A stretch of DNA of 64,000 bases from Nocardioides mesophilus (lineage in GTDB: Bacteria > Actinomycetota > Actinomycetes > Propionibacteriales > Nocardioidaceae): assembly GCF_014395785.1 (NCBI RefSeq), contig NZ_CP060713.1:214501-278500 (forward strand), read 5' to 3'. Positions 24,078 to 32,549 of the stretch are shown one piece after another. The position numbers and the translations under genes were made by a program. The notes under the pieces are model-generated. The model did not search any database. It had not been told where the DNA came from and worked only from the letters and a program-made list of their open reading frames with translations. Position 1 is the first letter of the stretch; every line of letters starts with the position of its first letter.

Positions 24078-25160
24078 GTGACGCCGACCGCCGCCGCAGC
24101 CGCTCCGGCGTCGCCGCGCGCCCGCCGCTGGCGGCGGCTCCTGACGTCGGTCACCACCGGCACCGCCACGGCCGGGCTGGTGCTGGCGGTGGCGCCGCTG
24201 GCCCTGCAGGCGCCACCTTCCGCCGCCCCGAGGGACCACCGCTCCGACGTACGGCTCGGCACCGCCGGCGACCTACTCCCGGTCAGCCACCGCAAGCGGC
24301 ACCCGCACCGGGTCATCAAGAAGTACCGCGTCCGTCCCGGCGACACCGCGAGCTCGGTGGCGGTGCGCTACCACGCCTGGACCGACGAGCTGATCCGGAT
24401 CAACCACTCCTCGGTGCTGTACGTCGGCGACGTGATCCGGGTCCCGGTGGTCCGCAGCGCGCAGCGGGCCTGCACCCGGCACCGGAACCACCACACCAAC
24501 GTCGGTCGGCATGCCCGGGCCCACGTCGGCAGGCCGGGTCGCGCGCACCCCGGCCACGCCAAGAAGCACCACCCCAAGAAGCACCACGCGGCCAAGCACC
24601 ACAACAAGAAGCACCCCGCGAAGCACCGCCCGAAGAAGCCCCACCAACACAAGCACCACGTCAAGAAGCACAAGAAGCACCACACCAGCCGGCACCTGCA
24701 CGCCTGGAGCGGCCACCGCGGGCGGCACCCGCGCGGCTGGCACCACGCCGGCACCACCCGCGACGACGTCCGCCGGATCGTCACCGCGAAGGCGCGCCGC
24801 TACGGCGTCGACCCGTCCCTGGCACTGGCGATCGCCTGGCAGGAGTCGGGCTGGCAGCAGCGCCGGGTCTCCGCCTCCGGCGCGCTCGGCGTGATGCAGG
24901 TGCTGCCCGGCACCGCCCGGTGGATGTCGGACGTGGCCGGATACCGGCTGAACCCCCGCGACCTGCACCACAACACGATCGCCGGCGTCCGGCTGATCCG
25001 CTGGCTGCGCTCGGAGGCCGGCCTGCGGCACGCGGTCGGCGGCTACTACCAGGGACTCGGCGGGATCCGCGAGCACGGGATGTACCCCTCCACCAAGAGG
25101 TACGTCGACGACGTGCTCAGCCTGCGCCGCACCATCGCCGACGGCCGCCGGCCCTACTGA
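24078..25160 (+). CDS. LysM lytic transglycosylase with a His/Lys-rich linker
   Basis: A 360-residue secreted wall enzyme. An Arg-rich signal sequence (residues about 15-50) leads to a LysM domain (KKYRVRPGDTASSVAVRYHAW to YVGDVIRVPVV) that binds glycan. Residues about 135-235 are an extreme His/Lys/Arg linker with repeated KKHH and KHH units. The C-terminal SLT domain (RRYGVDPSLALAIAWQESGWQQ, SASGALGVMQVLPGTA) contains the catalytic Glu in QESGW. It should cleave peptidoglycan glycan strands. The GTG start has a GGAGGGAT site. The linker could bind metals or anionic wall polymers. It precedes the PASTA kinase gene. Confidence 0.85.
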   Translation: MTPTAAAAAPASPRARRWRRLLTSVTTGTATAGLVLAVAPLALQAPPSAAPRDHRSDVRLGTAGDLLPVSHRKRHPHRVIKKYRVRPGDTASSVAVRYHAWTDELIRINHSSVLYVGDVIRVPVVRSAQRACTRHRNHHTNVGRHARAHVGRPGRAHPGHAKKHHPKKHHAAKHHNKKHPAKHRPKKPHQHKHHVKKHKKHHTSRHLHAWSGHRGRHPRGWHHAGTTRDDVRRIVTAKARRYGVDPSLALAIAWQESGWQQRRVSASGALGVMQVLPGTARWMSDVAGYRLNPRDLHHNTIAGVRLIRWLRSEAGLRHAVGGYYQGLGGIREHGMYPSTKRYVDDVLSLRRTIADGRRPY

Positions 25161-25302
25161 GGCCGCCGAGACCCGCGCGACGCGGGCGCAGCGCCACGCC
25201 GAGCCACCGGTCTGGACCGCCACGCAGGCCCGAACGCGCCTAAAATCGACCCGGCGGCCCGGACTTCCCCCCTGCCCGGCCGTTCGTCTGGAGGATGTCG
25301 TC

Positions 25303-27309
25303 GTGGACAGGACCGTCGCGGACCCGCTGATCGGGCGCCTGCTCGACGGCCGCTACCGCATCGGTCCCCGGATCGCGCGCGGCGGGATGGCCACCGTCTA
25401 CGAGGCGGTCGACCTGCGCCTGGACCGGCCCTGCGCGGTCAAGGTGATGCACGCCGGCCTCGGTGACGACGACGACTTCGCCGCCCGCTTCGTCCGCGAG
25501 GCGCGCTCGGCGGCCCGGCTCTCGCACCCGAACGTGGTCTCCGTCTTCGACCAGGGCGACGACGACGGCACCCTGTTCCTGGCCATGGAGTACATCCCCG
25601 GGCACACCCTGCGCGACGTGATCCGCGCCGAGGCGCCGATGAAGCCGGCCCGGGCGCTGTCGCTGATCGAGCCGGTGCTGTCCGCCCTCGGGGCCGCGCA
25701 CGCCGCGGGCCTGATCCACCGCGACGTGAAGCCGGAGAACGTCCTGATCGCCGACGACGGCCGGGTCAAGGTCGCCGACTTCGGCCTGGCCCGCGCGGTC
25801 AGCGCCGAGACCCAGCACACCGCCACCGGCGGGGTCCTGATCGGCACCGTCTCCTACCTCGCCCCCGAGCTGGTGGTGGACGGCCGCTCCGACGCCCGCT
25901 CCGACGTGTACGCCGCCGGGGTGCTGCTCTACGAGCTGCTGACCGGCCGCAAGCCGCACGAGGGCGACTCCCCCATCCAGGTCGCCTACAAGCACGTGCA
26001 CGAGGACGTCCCGCCGCCCTCGGCCGCGGTCCCCGGGATCCCGCCGTACGTCGACGCGCTGGTCGCCCGCGCCACCGCCCGGGACCCGCAGCTGCGGCCC
26101 GCGGACGCCCGGGTGCTGATGCACCAGGTGCGCCGGGTCCGCGACGCGATCGCGCACGGGGTCGCCGACGACCCGGAGCTGACCGCGGACCTCACCCCGA
26201 CCCGGACGGTCGCGAGCGACGCCTACGACGACATCGACTACGTCAACGAGGACACCCCGACGATCCTGAGCACCGCCCAGGCCGCCGAGGTGGGCACCCC
26301 GGACTCCCGCGAGCACGACACCAGCGTGATCCCGGCGACGCCCCGCACGCCGCCGGGACCGGCCGGCCCGGGGGCGGCCTCGCCCCGCGGCGGCGCGACC
26401 GCGGTCCGCCCGCCCGCGCCGCGGCGCTCCCGGCGGGGTCCGGTCCTGCTGCTGGTCGTGCTGCTGCTCGCCGTGGGCGCCGGCGTCGGCGGCTGGTGGT
26501 TCGGCGCCGGCCGCTACACGACGGTCCCGGGCGTGATCAAGATGGACGCCGCGCAGGCCCGCGCCGCCCTCGACCAGAAGGGTCTCGGCTACGAGGCGGG
26601 CCCCCCGGCGTACTCCGAGACCGTCGAGAAGGGGCTGGTCCTCGACACCGACCCGGCCGGCGGCGAGCGGATCCTCGACGACGGCACCGTGACCGTGACG
26701 CTGTCGCTCGGCCCCGAGCGCTACGAGGTGCCGGTGCTGCGCGGGCTGACCGAGGACAAGGCCGGGGCGGCGCTGGAGAAGCAGCACCTGTCGCTGGGCG
26801 ACACGGTCCGCCGCTTCGACGAGAAGGTCGCCGAGGGCGTGGTGCTGCGCTCGGCGCCGCAGGCCGGCAGCGAGCAGAAGCCGGGCACCGCTGTGGACCT
26901 GGTCGTCAGCCGCGGGCCGAAGCCGATCGAGGTGCCGGACTTCACCGGCCGCGACGCCGCCCGCGCCGAGCAGCGGCTGAGCGCCCTAGGGCTCGAGGTG
27001 AGCACCAACGACGCGTTCTCCGAGACGGTCGCCGACGGCGACGTGATCACCCAGTCGCCGAGCAGCGGCACGCTGTACCGCGGCGACGCGGTCACGCTGA
27101 CCATCTCCAAGGGTCCCGAGCTGGTCGAGGTCCCGGACCTGCGCGCCGTCGGCATCCAGGCCGCCACCGAGCGGCTGGAGGCGCTCGGCTTCACCGTGAA
27201 GACCGCGGAGAGCGCGGCCTACCTCGGGCTCGGCTTCGTCTCCTCGGCCGACCCGGACTTCGGGACGATGGCCCCCAAGGGCAGCACGATCACCCTCTAC
27301 CTCGTCTGA
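25303..27309 (+). CDS. pknL: serine/threonine protein kinase with four PASTA domains (PknL-like)
   Basis: A 668-residue Hanks-type kinase. The Gly-rich loop IARGGMATVYEA, ATP Lys K47, catalytic D141 in HRDVKPEN and D159 in DFG are present. A membrane segment (VLLLVVLLLAVGAGVGGWWFG, about residues 380-400) separates the kinase from four extracellular PASTA repeats (about 405-668) that sense peptidoglycan or lipid II. A -10-like TAAAAT at 25251-25256 and a GGAGG site before the GTG set the start. Gene order with the Rv2175c-like protein and the type II DAHP synthase supports the PknL assignment, though M. tuberculosis PknL lacks PASTA repeats. Confidence 0.9.
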   Translation: MDRTVADPLIGRLLDGRYRIGPRIARGGMATVYEAVDLRLDRPCAVKVMHAGLGDDDDFAARFVREARSAARLSHPNVVSVFDQGDDDGTLFLAMEYIPGHTLRDVIRAEAPMKPARALSLIEPVLSALGAAHAAGLIHRDVKPENVLIADDGRVKVADFGLARAVSAETQHTATGGVLIGTVSYLAPELVVDGRSDARSDVYAAGVLLYELLTGRKPHEGDSPIQVAYKHVHEDVPPPSAAVPGIPPYVDALVARATARDPQLRPADARVLMHQVRRVRDAIAHGVADDPELTADLTPTRTVASDAYDDIDYVNEDTPTILSTAQAAEVGTPDSREHDTSVIPATPRTPPGPAGPGAASPRGGATAVRPPAPRRSRRGPVLLLVVLLLAVGAGVGGWWFGAGRYTTVPGVIKMDAAQARAALDQKGLGYEAGPPAYSETVEKGLVLDTDPAGGERILDDGTVTVTLSLGPERYEVPVLRGLTEDKAGAALEKQHLSLGDTVRRFDEKVAEGVVLRSAPQAGSEQKPGTAVDLVVSRGPKPIEVPDFTGRDAARAEQRLSALGLEVSTNDAFSETVADGDVITQSPSSGTLYRGDAVTLTISKGPELVEVPDLRAVGIQAATERLEALGFTVKTAESAAYLGLGFVSSADPDFGTMAPKGSTITLYLV

Positions 27310-27336
27310 CCCGTCCTCGCCCGTAGGCTTTCCGGC

Positions 27337-28215
27337 ATGCCCGCCACCTCGACGTACACCGGCCTGCGCAACCCCGTGGGCACGCACGTCCAGGTCGGCA
27401 AGGGGCTGGTCGCCGGGGCGCTGGTCGCCGCAGACGCGGTGGGCTGCGAGACCGTCCAGGTCTTCGCCGGCAACCCGCGCGGCTGGGCGCACTCCGCCGG
27501 TGACCCGGCGGTCGACGAGGCGTTCCGCGCAGGCTGCGCCGACCGCGGGCTGCGGGTGTTCGTGCACGCGCCGTACCTGGTGAACCTCGGCAGCCCGACC
27601 GCGACGACGTACGAACGCTCGGTGGCCTCGGTGGCGCACAACCTGGTCCGGGCCGCCGCGATCGGCGCCGAGGGCGTGGTGGTGCACACCGGCTCCTGCG
27701 TCGACGAGGGCGGCTACGACGCCGCGATGCGCCAGGTCCGGGAGGGCCTGCTGCCGGTGCTCGACGCGCTCGGCGACGACGGCCCGTGGCTGCTGCTGGA
27801 GCCGACCGCCGGTCAGGGCCGCTCGCTGTGCGCGGGGGTCGAGGACCTCGAGCCGTATCTCGGCGCGCTGGAGCGGCACCCGCGGGTCGGGATCTGCCTG
27901 GACACCTGCCACGTGTTCGCCGCCGGCGCGCCGCTCGACGAGCCGGGCGGGCCGACCGCGACCGTGGACCGGATCGTCGAGATCGGCGGCCCGGACCGGC
28001 TGCGGCTGGTGCACGCCAACGACTCCAAGGACGTCCGCGGCGCCTTCAAGGACCGCCACGAGAAGATCGGCGAGGGCCACATCGGCGTCGCCGCCTTCGA
28101 GGAGCTGCTCGCGCACCCGGAGCTGGCCGGGGTGCCGTTCGTCCTCGAGACGCCGGGCTCGCGCGACGTCGGCGACCCGCAGATCCCGCTGCTGAAGAGC
28201 CTCCGGCCGGCATGA
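27337..28215 (+). CDS. nfo: endonuclease IV (AP endonuclease)
   Basis: A 292-residue TIM-barrel enzyme of base-excision repair that cuts 5' to abasic sites. Zinc-binding segments are seen as VFVHAPYLVNL, GVVVHTGS, LLEPTAGQG, ICLDTCHVFAAG, LVHANDSKD and PFVLETPG. Length is normal. A TAGGCT box ends 7 nt before the ATG. Its TGA overlaps the start of the next gene by 4 nt, so translation of the transporter is coupled. Confidence 0.92.
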   Translation: MPATSTYTGLRNPVGTHVQVGKGLVAGALVAADAVGCETVQVFAGNPRGWAHSAGDPAVDEAFRAGCADRGLRVFVHAPYLVNLGSPTATTYERSVASVAHNLVRAAAIGAEGVVVHTGSCVDEGGYDAAMRQVREGLLPVLDALGDDGPWLLLEPTAGQGRSLCAGVEDLEPYLGALERHPRVGICLDTCHVFAAGAPLDEPGGPTATVDRIVEIGGPDRLRLVHANDSKDVRGAFKDRHEKIGEGHIGVAAFEELLAHPELAGVPFVLETPGSRDVGDPQIPLLKSLRPA

Positions 28216-29102
28216 GCGGGCGCCGTACCTCCCTGCTCGCCACCCTCGCCCTGCTCTCGGTCACCGCCGCCTGGGGCTCGACGTTCTTCCTGACCAAGGA
28301 CCTCGTGGAGCGGGTCCCGGTGCTGGACTACCTGGCGGTGCGGTTCACGATCGCGGCGCTGGCGGTCTTCGTGCTGGCGCCGCGCGCGGTCGGCCGGCTC
28401 TCGCCGGGCACCCGGCTCAGCGCGGTGGTGCTCGGCGCGTTGTACGGCGTCGCGCAGATCCTGCAGACCACCGGGCTGGCGCACACCGCGGCCAGCGTGT
28501 CCGGCTTCATCACCGGGCTGTACGTCGTCGCGACCCCCCTGTTCGCGGCGCTGCTGCTGCGCCAACGCATCGGCCCGCTGACATGGGGCGCGGTGGTGCT
28601 CGCCCTGCTCGGCCTCGGGGTGCTCACGCTGAGCGGGTTCAGCATCGGCTACGGCGAGGCGCTGACCTTCGTCTCGGCGCTGCTCTACGCGCTGCACATC
28701 GTCGGGCTGGGCGCCTGGAGCACCGCGCGGGACGCGATGGGCATGACGATCCTCCAGCTCGCGGTGATCGCGGTGGTCTGCTGGGTGGCCACCCTCCCCG
28801 ACGGCGTCCAGCTGCCGGCCTCGGCCGCGGACTGGACCTCGGTGCTCTACATGGCGCTGGTCGCCGGCGCATTGGCGATGGCCGCCCAGACCTGGGCGCA
28901 GGCGCACCTGCCGCCGACCCGGACCGCGATCGTGATGAGCATGGAGCCGGTGTTCGCCGCCTTCTTCGCGGTGCTCCTCGGCGGGGAGCACCTGACCGGC
29001 CGGATGCTCGTCGGCGGCGCGATGGTGCTGGCCGCGATGCTGGTCGCCGAGCTCGCGCCGCGGCGCCGGATCGAGGCCGAGGTGCAGCACATCGCGGTCT
29101 GA
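28212..29102 (+). CDS. EamA/DMT-family transporter
   Basis: A 296-residue membrane protein with ten hydrophobic segments in two EamA repeats. The first begins LLSVTAAWGSTFFLTKDLVERVP and the second ends TRTAIVMSMEPVFAAFFAVLLGGEHLTGRMLVGG, both typical of drug/metabolite exporters. The substrate is unknown. The ATG overlaps the nfo stop codon (ATGA). Confidence 0.85.
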   Translation: MSGRRTSLLATLALLSVTAAWGSTFFLTKDLVERVPVLDYLAVRFTIAALAVFVLAPRAVGRLSPGTRLSAVVLGALYGVAQILQTTGLAHTAASVSGFITGLYVVATPLFAALLLRQRIGPLTWGAVVLALLGLGVLTLSGFSIGYGEALTFVSALLYALHIVGLGAWSTARDAMGMTILQLAVIAVVCWVATLPDGVQLPASAADWTSVLYMALVAGALAMAAQTWAQAHLPPTRTAIVMSMEPVFAAFFAVLLGGEHLTGRMLVGGAMVLAAMLVAELAPRRRIEAEVQHIAV

Positions 29103-29167
29103 ACCGGCGGGCAAAGGAGCCGGAAAAGCGGTGTCGCCGCCGGACCGGATGCCGCACGATGGCGCTC

Positions 29168-30136
29168 ATGCGCGCAGAGATCCGAGAGCTCGACGAGTCC
29201 GACCTCGAGGCCGCCGGGCAGTTGCTCGCGCAGCGGCACCGCCGGCACCGGGAGCGGCAGCCGCTGCTGTCCCCGCGGTTCGAGGACCCGGAGACCGCCA
29301 CCGAGGAGCTGCGCGGCGTGTGGGCGTCCAAGGACGCCTCCGGGACGGTCGCCCTGGCCGGCGGCGAGCTGGTCGGCTACCTCCTCGGCGTCCCCAAGGA
29401 CAGCCCCGTGTGGGGCCCGAACGTCTGGGTCGAGCCGGCCGGGCAGGCGGTCACCGGCGACCCGGAGCTGATGCGCGACTTGTACGCCGCCGCGGCGACC
29501 CGCTGGGTGGAGGAGGGCCGCACCGCCCAGTACGTCCTGGTCCCGGCCACCGACCCCGGCCTCGTCGCCGCCTGGTTCCGGCTCGGCTTCGGGCACCAGC
29601 AGACCCACGCCGTACGCCGCCCGCTGGACCGGGAGCCGGCGGTGGCGCCGGGGGTGCGGCTCCGCCTCGCGGTCCGCGACGACATCCCGGTGCTGGCCCG
29701 CCTCGACGTGGCGCTCCCGGAGCACCAGGGCCTCGCCCCGTGCTTCTCCTCCGGCGAGACCGGCACCGTGGAGGAGGCGGCCCAGGAGTGGGAGGAGGAC
29801 TGGGAGAACCCCGACTTCACCACCTACGTCGCCGAGCTCGACGGCACCGTGGTCGGCTCCGCCGTGCTCTGCTCGATCAGCCAGTCCAGCGGCAACACCA
29901 GCCTGATCCGCCCCGACGACTGCGGCTACTTCGCGTTCGCGGCGGTGATGCCGGAGGCCCGCGGCCGCGGGGTCGGCCGCGCGCTCGGCGAGCTCGGGCT
30001 GTCCTGGGCCGGCCGGGAGGGGTACGCCGTGGTGGCGACCGACTGGCGGCAGACCAACCTGCTCTCCTCGCGGGCCTGGCCGGCGCTGGGCTACGAGGAC
30101 ACCTTCTGGCGGCTGCACCGCACCGTGGGCTACTGA
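29168..30136 (+). CDS. tandem GNAT acetyltransferase
   Basis: A 322-residue protein with two GNAT-fold halves. The N-terminal half (about 1-165) lacks a clear acetyl-CoA loop; the C-terminal half has the binding motif AAVMPEARGRGVGRALGELG. It should transfer an acyl group from CoA to an amine, with unknown substrate. The ATG at 29168 is chosen because a CACGAT -10-like box lies 7 nt upstream; an in-frame ATG at 29159 is possible. Confidence 0.8.
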   Translation: MRAEIRELDESDLEAAGQLLAQRHRRHRERQPLLSPRFEDPETATEELRGVWASKDASGTVALAGGELVGYLLGVPKDSPVWGPNVWVEPAGQAVTGDPELMRDLYAAAATRWVEEGRTAQYVLVPATDPGLVAAWFRLGFGHQQTHAVRRPLDREPAVAPGVRLRLAVRDDIPVLARLDVALPEHQGLAPCFSSGETGTVEEAAQEWEEDWENPDFTTYVAELDGTVVGSAVLCSISQSSGNTSLIRPDDCGYFAFAAVMPEARGRGVGRALGELGLSWAGREGYAVVATDWRQTNLLSSRAWPALGYEDTFWRLHRTVGY

Positions 30137-30228
30137 CCCCTCCCCCGGACCGCTCCCGCCAGCGGGCCGCTGTCCGGATCGTGGAAACCGTGACCACATC
30201 GCGGTCAACGGTCGCTACTGTTCTCCTC

Positions 30229-30291
30229 GTGCAGCAGCAGACCTATTTCTTCGGCTACCCGCCCGGGGCACCGGCGCCGGCAGCCTTCTAG
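30229..30291 (+). CDS. aromatic attenuator leader peptide of the DAHP synthase gene
   Basis: A 20-residue open frame, MQQQTYFFGYPPGAPAPAAF. Four aromatic codons (Tyr, Phe, Phe, Tyr) occur within five codons at 30244-30258, and a final Phe precedes TAG. It begins with GTG 7 nt after a TACTGT box, so it is probably the first codon of the transcript. A hairpin terminator follows 20 nt after the stop, then the DAHP synthase gene. This is the architecture of ribosome-mediated attenuation: scarce Tyr/Phe would stall the ribosome and prevent the terminator. CCGGGGC at 30263-30269 can pair with part of the terminator's left arm, a weak candidate antiterminator. The peptide itself probably has no other function. 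Confidence 0.75.
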   Translation: MQQQTYFFGYPPGAPAPAAF

Positions 30292-30310
30292 GCCTGCTCG
30301 CAGCTCGACC

Positions 30311-30339
30311 AACGCCCCTGGCCCGCACAGGGGCGTTTT
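30311..30339 (+). terminator. attenuator terminator upstream of aroF
   Basis: AACGCCCCTG, loop GCCCGCA, CAGGGGCGTT, then TT. A perfect 10-bp stem whose right arm merges into a T4 tract, an unusually classical intrinsic terminator for this genome, placed 20 bp after the leader peptide and about 90 bp before the enzyme gene. Confidence 0.85.
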
Positions 30340-30427
30340 GCATGTCCGCCCCCCTGACCCCGAGGTCGGCGGCGCCAGGTGGCACCACCCGACAGCACCA
30401 CGAGAAGCAGGAACGAGAGGGATCACC

Positions 30428-31477
30428 ATGGTCGTCGTCATGACACCGGAGGCCACCGACGAGGACGTCGCGCGCGTCGTGGAGCGGGTCGAGGGCGTGG
30501 GCGGTGAGGCGTTCGTGAGCACCGGCGTGGTCCGCACCATCGTCGGCCTGGTCGGCGACATCGACTCCTTCCACGGGCTGAACCTGCGCAGCCTGCCCGG
30601 CGTCGGCGCCGTGCACCGGATCTCCGACCCGTACAAGCTGGTCAGCCGTCAGCACCACCCGGACCGCAGCACCGTCTGGGTCGGCGGGGTGCCGATCGGC
30701 CCGGACACCTTCACGTTCATCGCCGGCCCGTGCGCGGTGGAGTCGGCGGCGCAGACCCTCGAGGCCGCCGAGATGGCGAAGGCCGCCGGCGCCACGCTGA
30801 TGAGGGGCGGCGCCTACAAGCCCCGCACCTCGCCGTACGCCTTCCAGGGTCTGGGGGTGGCCGGCCTGGAGATCCTGTCCTCGGTGCGCGAGGCGACCGG
30901 GCTGCCGGTGGTCACCGAGGTCGTGGACGCCCGCGACGTGCCGGTGGTCGCCGAGCACGCGGACATGCTGCAGGTCGGCACCCGCAACATGGCCAACTTC
31001 GGGCTGCTCCAGGCGGTCGGCGAGTCCGGCCGGCCGGTGCTGCTCAAGCGCGGGATGACCGCGACCATCGAGGAGTGGCTGATGGCGGCGGAGTACATCG
31101 CCCAGCGCGGCAACCTCGACGTGGTGCTGTGCGAGCGCGGCATCCGGACCTTCGAGCCGGCCACCCGCAACACCCTCGACATCTCCGCGGTCCCGGTGGT
31201 GCAGGCCACCAGCCACCTGCCGATCATCGTCGACCCCTCGCACGCCGCCGGCCGCAAGGACCTGGTGGTGCCGCTGTCCCGGGCGGCGATCGCGGTCGGT
31301 GCCGACGGCGTCATCGTCGACGTGCACCCCGACCCGGAGACCGCGCTCTGCGACGGGCCGCAGGCGCTGCTCGGCAACGAGCTGCGTCTGCTCGCCCAGG
31401 CGGTGCGGCAGCTGCCGCCGGCGGTGGGCCGCGTGGACGCCGGCACGGTGGCCCGCGAGGCGGCCGGCGTCCGCTGA
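30428..31477 (+). CDS. aroF: 3-deoxy-7-phosphoheptulonate synthase, type I-beta with N-terminal regulatory domain
   Basis: A 349-residue DAHP synthase, the first enzyme of the shikimate pathway, joining phosphoenolpyruvate and erythrose 4-phosphate. Residues about 1-90 form a small ferredoxin-like domain as in Thermotoga DAHP synthase, where Tyr and Phe bind. The catalytic barrel has FIAGPCAVES, GATLMRGGAYKPRTSPYAFQG, QVGTRNMANF, LLKRGM and IIVDPSHAAGRKD. The start has an AGAGGG site. Transcription is predicted to depend on the upstream aromatic leader peptide, so the enzyme would be controlled both by attenuation and by feedback. Confidence 0.93.
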   Translation: MVVVMTPEATDEDVARVVERVEGVGGEAFVSTGVVRTIVGLVGDIDSFHGLNLRSLPGVGAVHRISDPYKLVSRQHHPDRSTVWVGGVPIGPDTFTFIAGPCAVESAAQTLEAAEMAKAAGATLMRGGAYKPRTSPYAFQGLGVAGLEILSSVREATGLPVVTEVVDARDVPVVAEHADMLQVGTRNMANFGLLQAVGESGRPVLLKRGMTATIEEWLMAAEYIAQRGNLDVVLCERGIRTFEPATRNTLDISAVPVVQATSHLPIIVDPSHAAGRKDLVVPLSRAAIAVGADGVIVDVHPDPETALCDGPQALLGNELRLLAQAVRQLPPAVGRVDAGTVAREAAGVR

Positions 31478-31510
31478 CCACTCTGCGGGGGTCGCGACCG
31501 CAGCCGTGAC

Positions 31511-32518
31511 TCAGCCCGCGACGGACGCCTTCAGCACCGAGGCGGCCGTCTCAGCCTGCTCCCGGCTGACGTCGAGGTGGGTGACCAGCCGGACCGTGGT
31601 CGGGCCGAGCGCGGAGACCAGCACGCCCTGGTCGGCGGCGGCGCGCACCACCGCGGCGGCATCCGGTACGTCGACCACCACGATGTTCGTGTCCACGGCC
31701 GCCGGGTCCGCTCCACACGCCTCGGCGAGCAGCCGGGCGTGCTCGTGGTCCTCGGCCAGCCGGTCCAGGTGGTGCTCGAGGGCGTAGAGCCCGGCCGCGG
31801 CCAGCATCCCGACCTGGCGCATCCCGCCGCCGAGCCGCTTGCGCCAGACGACGGCCTCCTGCACCATCGCCCGGCTGCCGAGCACCAGCGAGCCGACCGG
31901 CGCGCCGAGGCCCTTGCTCAGGCAGACGGTGAGCACGTCGGCCGGGCGGCCGTAGTCGGCCAGCGGCACCCCGCTGGCGACGTGCGCGTTCCAGATCCGC
32001 GCCCCGTCGACGTGCAGGCCGATGCCGTGCGCGTCCACCAGCGGGCGCAGCGCCTCGATGTCCGCGAGCGGCTGCACGGTGCCGCCGCCGAAGTTGTGGG
32101 TGTTCTCGACCGAGATCGCCTTGGTGGCCACGAAGAACGGCGAGACGTCCGGGGCGAACATCGCGGCGATCGCGGCGTGGTCGATTCGGCCCCGCTCCCC
32201 TGTCCAGGTGCGCATCGTGACGCCGAAGAAGGCGCCGTGCGCGCCGAGCTCGGCGCGGGCGATGTGCGCCGAGGACTCGCAGAGCACCTCCTGGCCGGGT
32301 GCCACCAGCGAGCGCACCGCCAGCAGGTTCGCCATCGACCCGGTGGGCGTGAACAGCGCGGCCTCCATGCCGAACAGCCCGGCCACCGTCTCCTCGAGCC
32401 GGCGGACGGTCGGGTCCTCGCCGTACACGTCGTCGCCGACCTCGGCGCGCGCCATCGCGGCCCGCATCCCCTCGGTCGGCTTGGTGACGGTGTCGCTGCG
32501 CAGGTCGATGTGGCTCAC
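31511..32518 (-). CDS. L-threonine aldolase (PLP-dependent)
   Basis: A 335-residue fold-type I PLP enzyme that splits threonine or allo-threonine into glycine and acetaldehyde. Evidence: HIDLRSDTVTKPTEGM, GDDVYGEDPTVRRLE, FTPTGSMANLLA, LHVDGARIWNA, and the PLP Lys in CLSKGLGAPVGS. A TAGCAT box ends 7 nt before the GTG start. It is convergent with aroF and follows the type II DAHP synthase on the minus strand with its own promoter. Confidence 0.9.
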   Translation of the reverse strand: MSHIDLRSDTVTKPTEGMRAAMARAEVGDDVYGEDPTVRRLEETVAGLFGMEAALFTPTGSMANLLAVRSLVAPGQEVLCESSAHIARAELGAHGAFFGVTMRTWTGERGRIDHAAIAAMFAPDVSPFFVATKAISVENTHNFGGGTVQPLADIEALRPLVDAHGIGLHVDGARIWNAHVASGVPLADYGRPADVLTVCLSKGLGAPVGSLVLGSRAMVQEAVVWRKRLGGGMRQVGMLAAAGLYALEHHLDRLAEDHEHARLLAEACGADPAAVDTNIVVVDVPDAAAVVRAAADQGVLVSALGPTTVRLVTHLDVSREQAETAASVLKASVAG

Positions 32519-32549
32519 GGCGCCGATGCTACGGGGCCGCCCCGGACTG

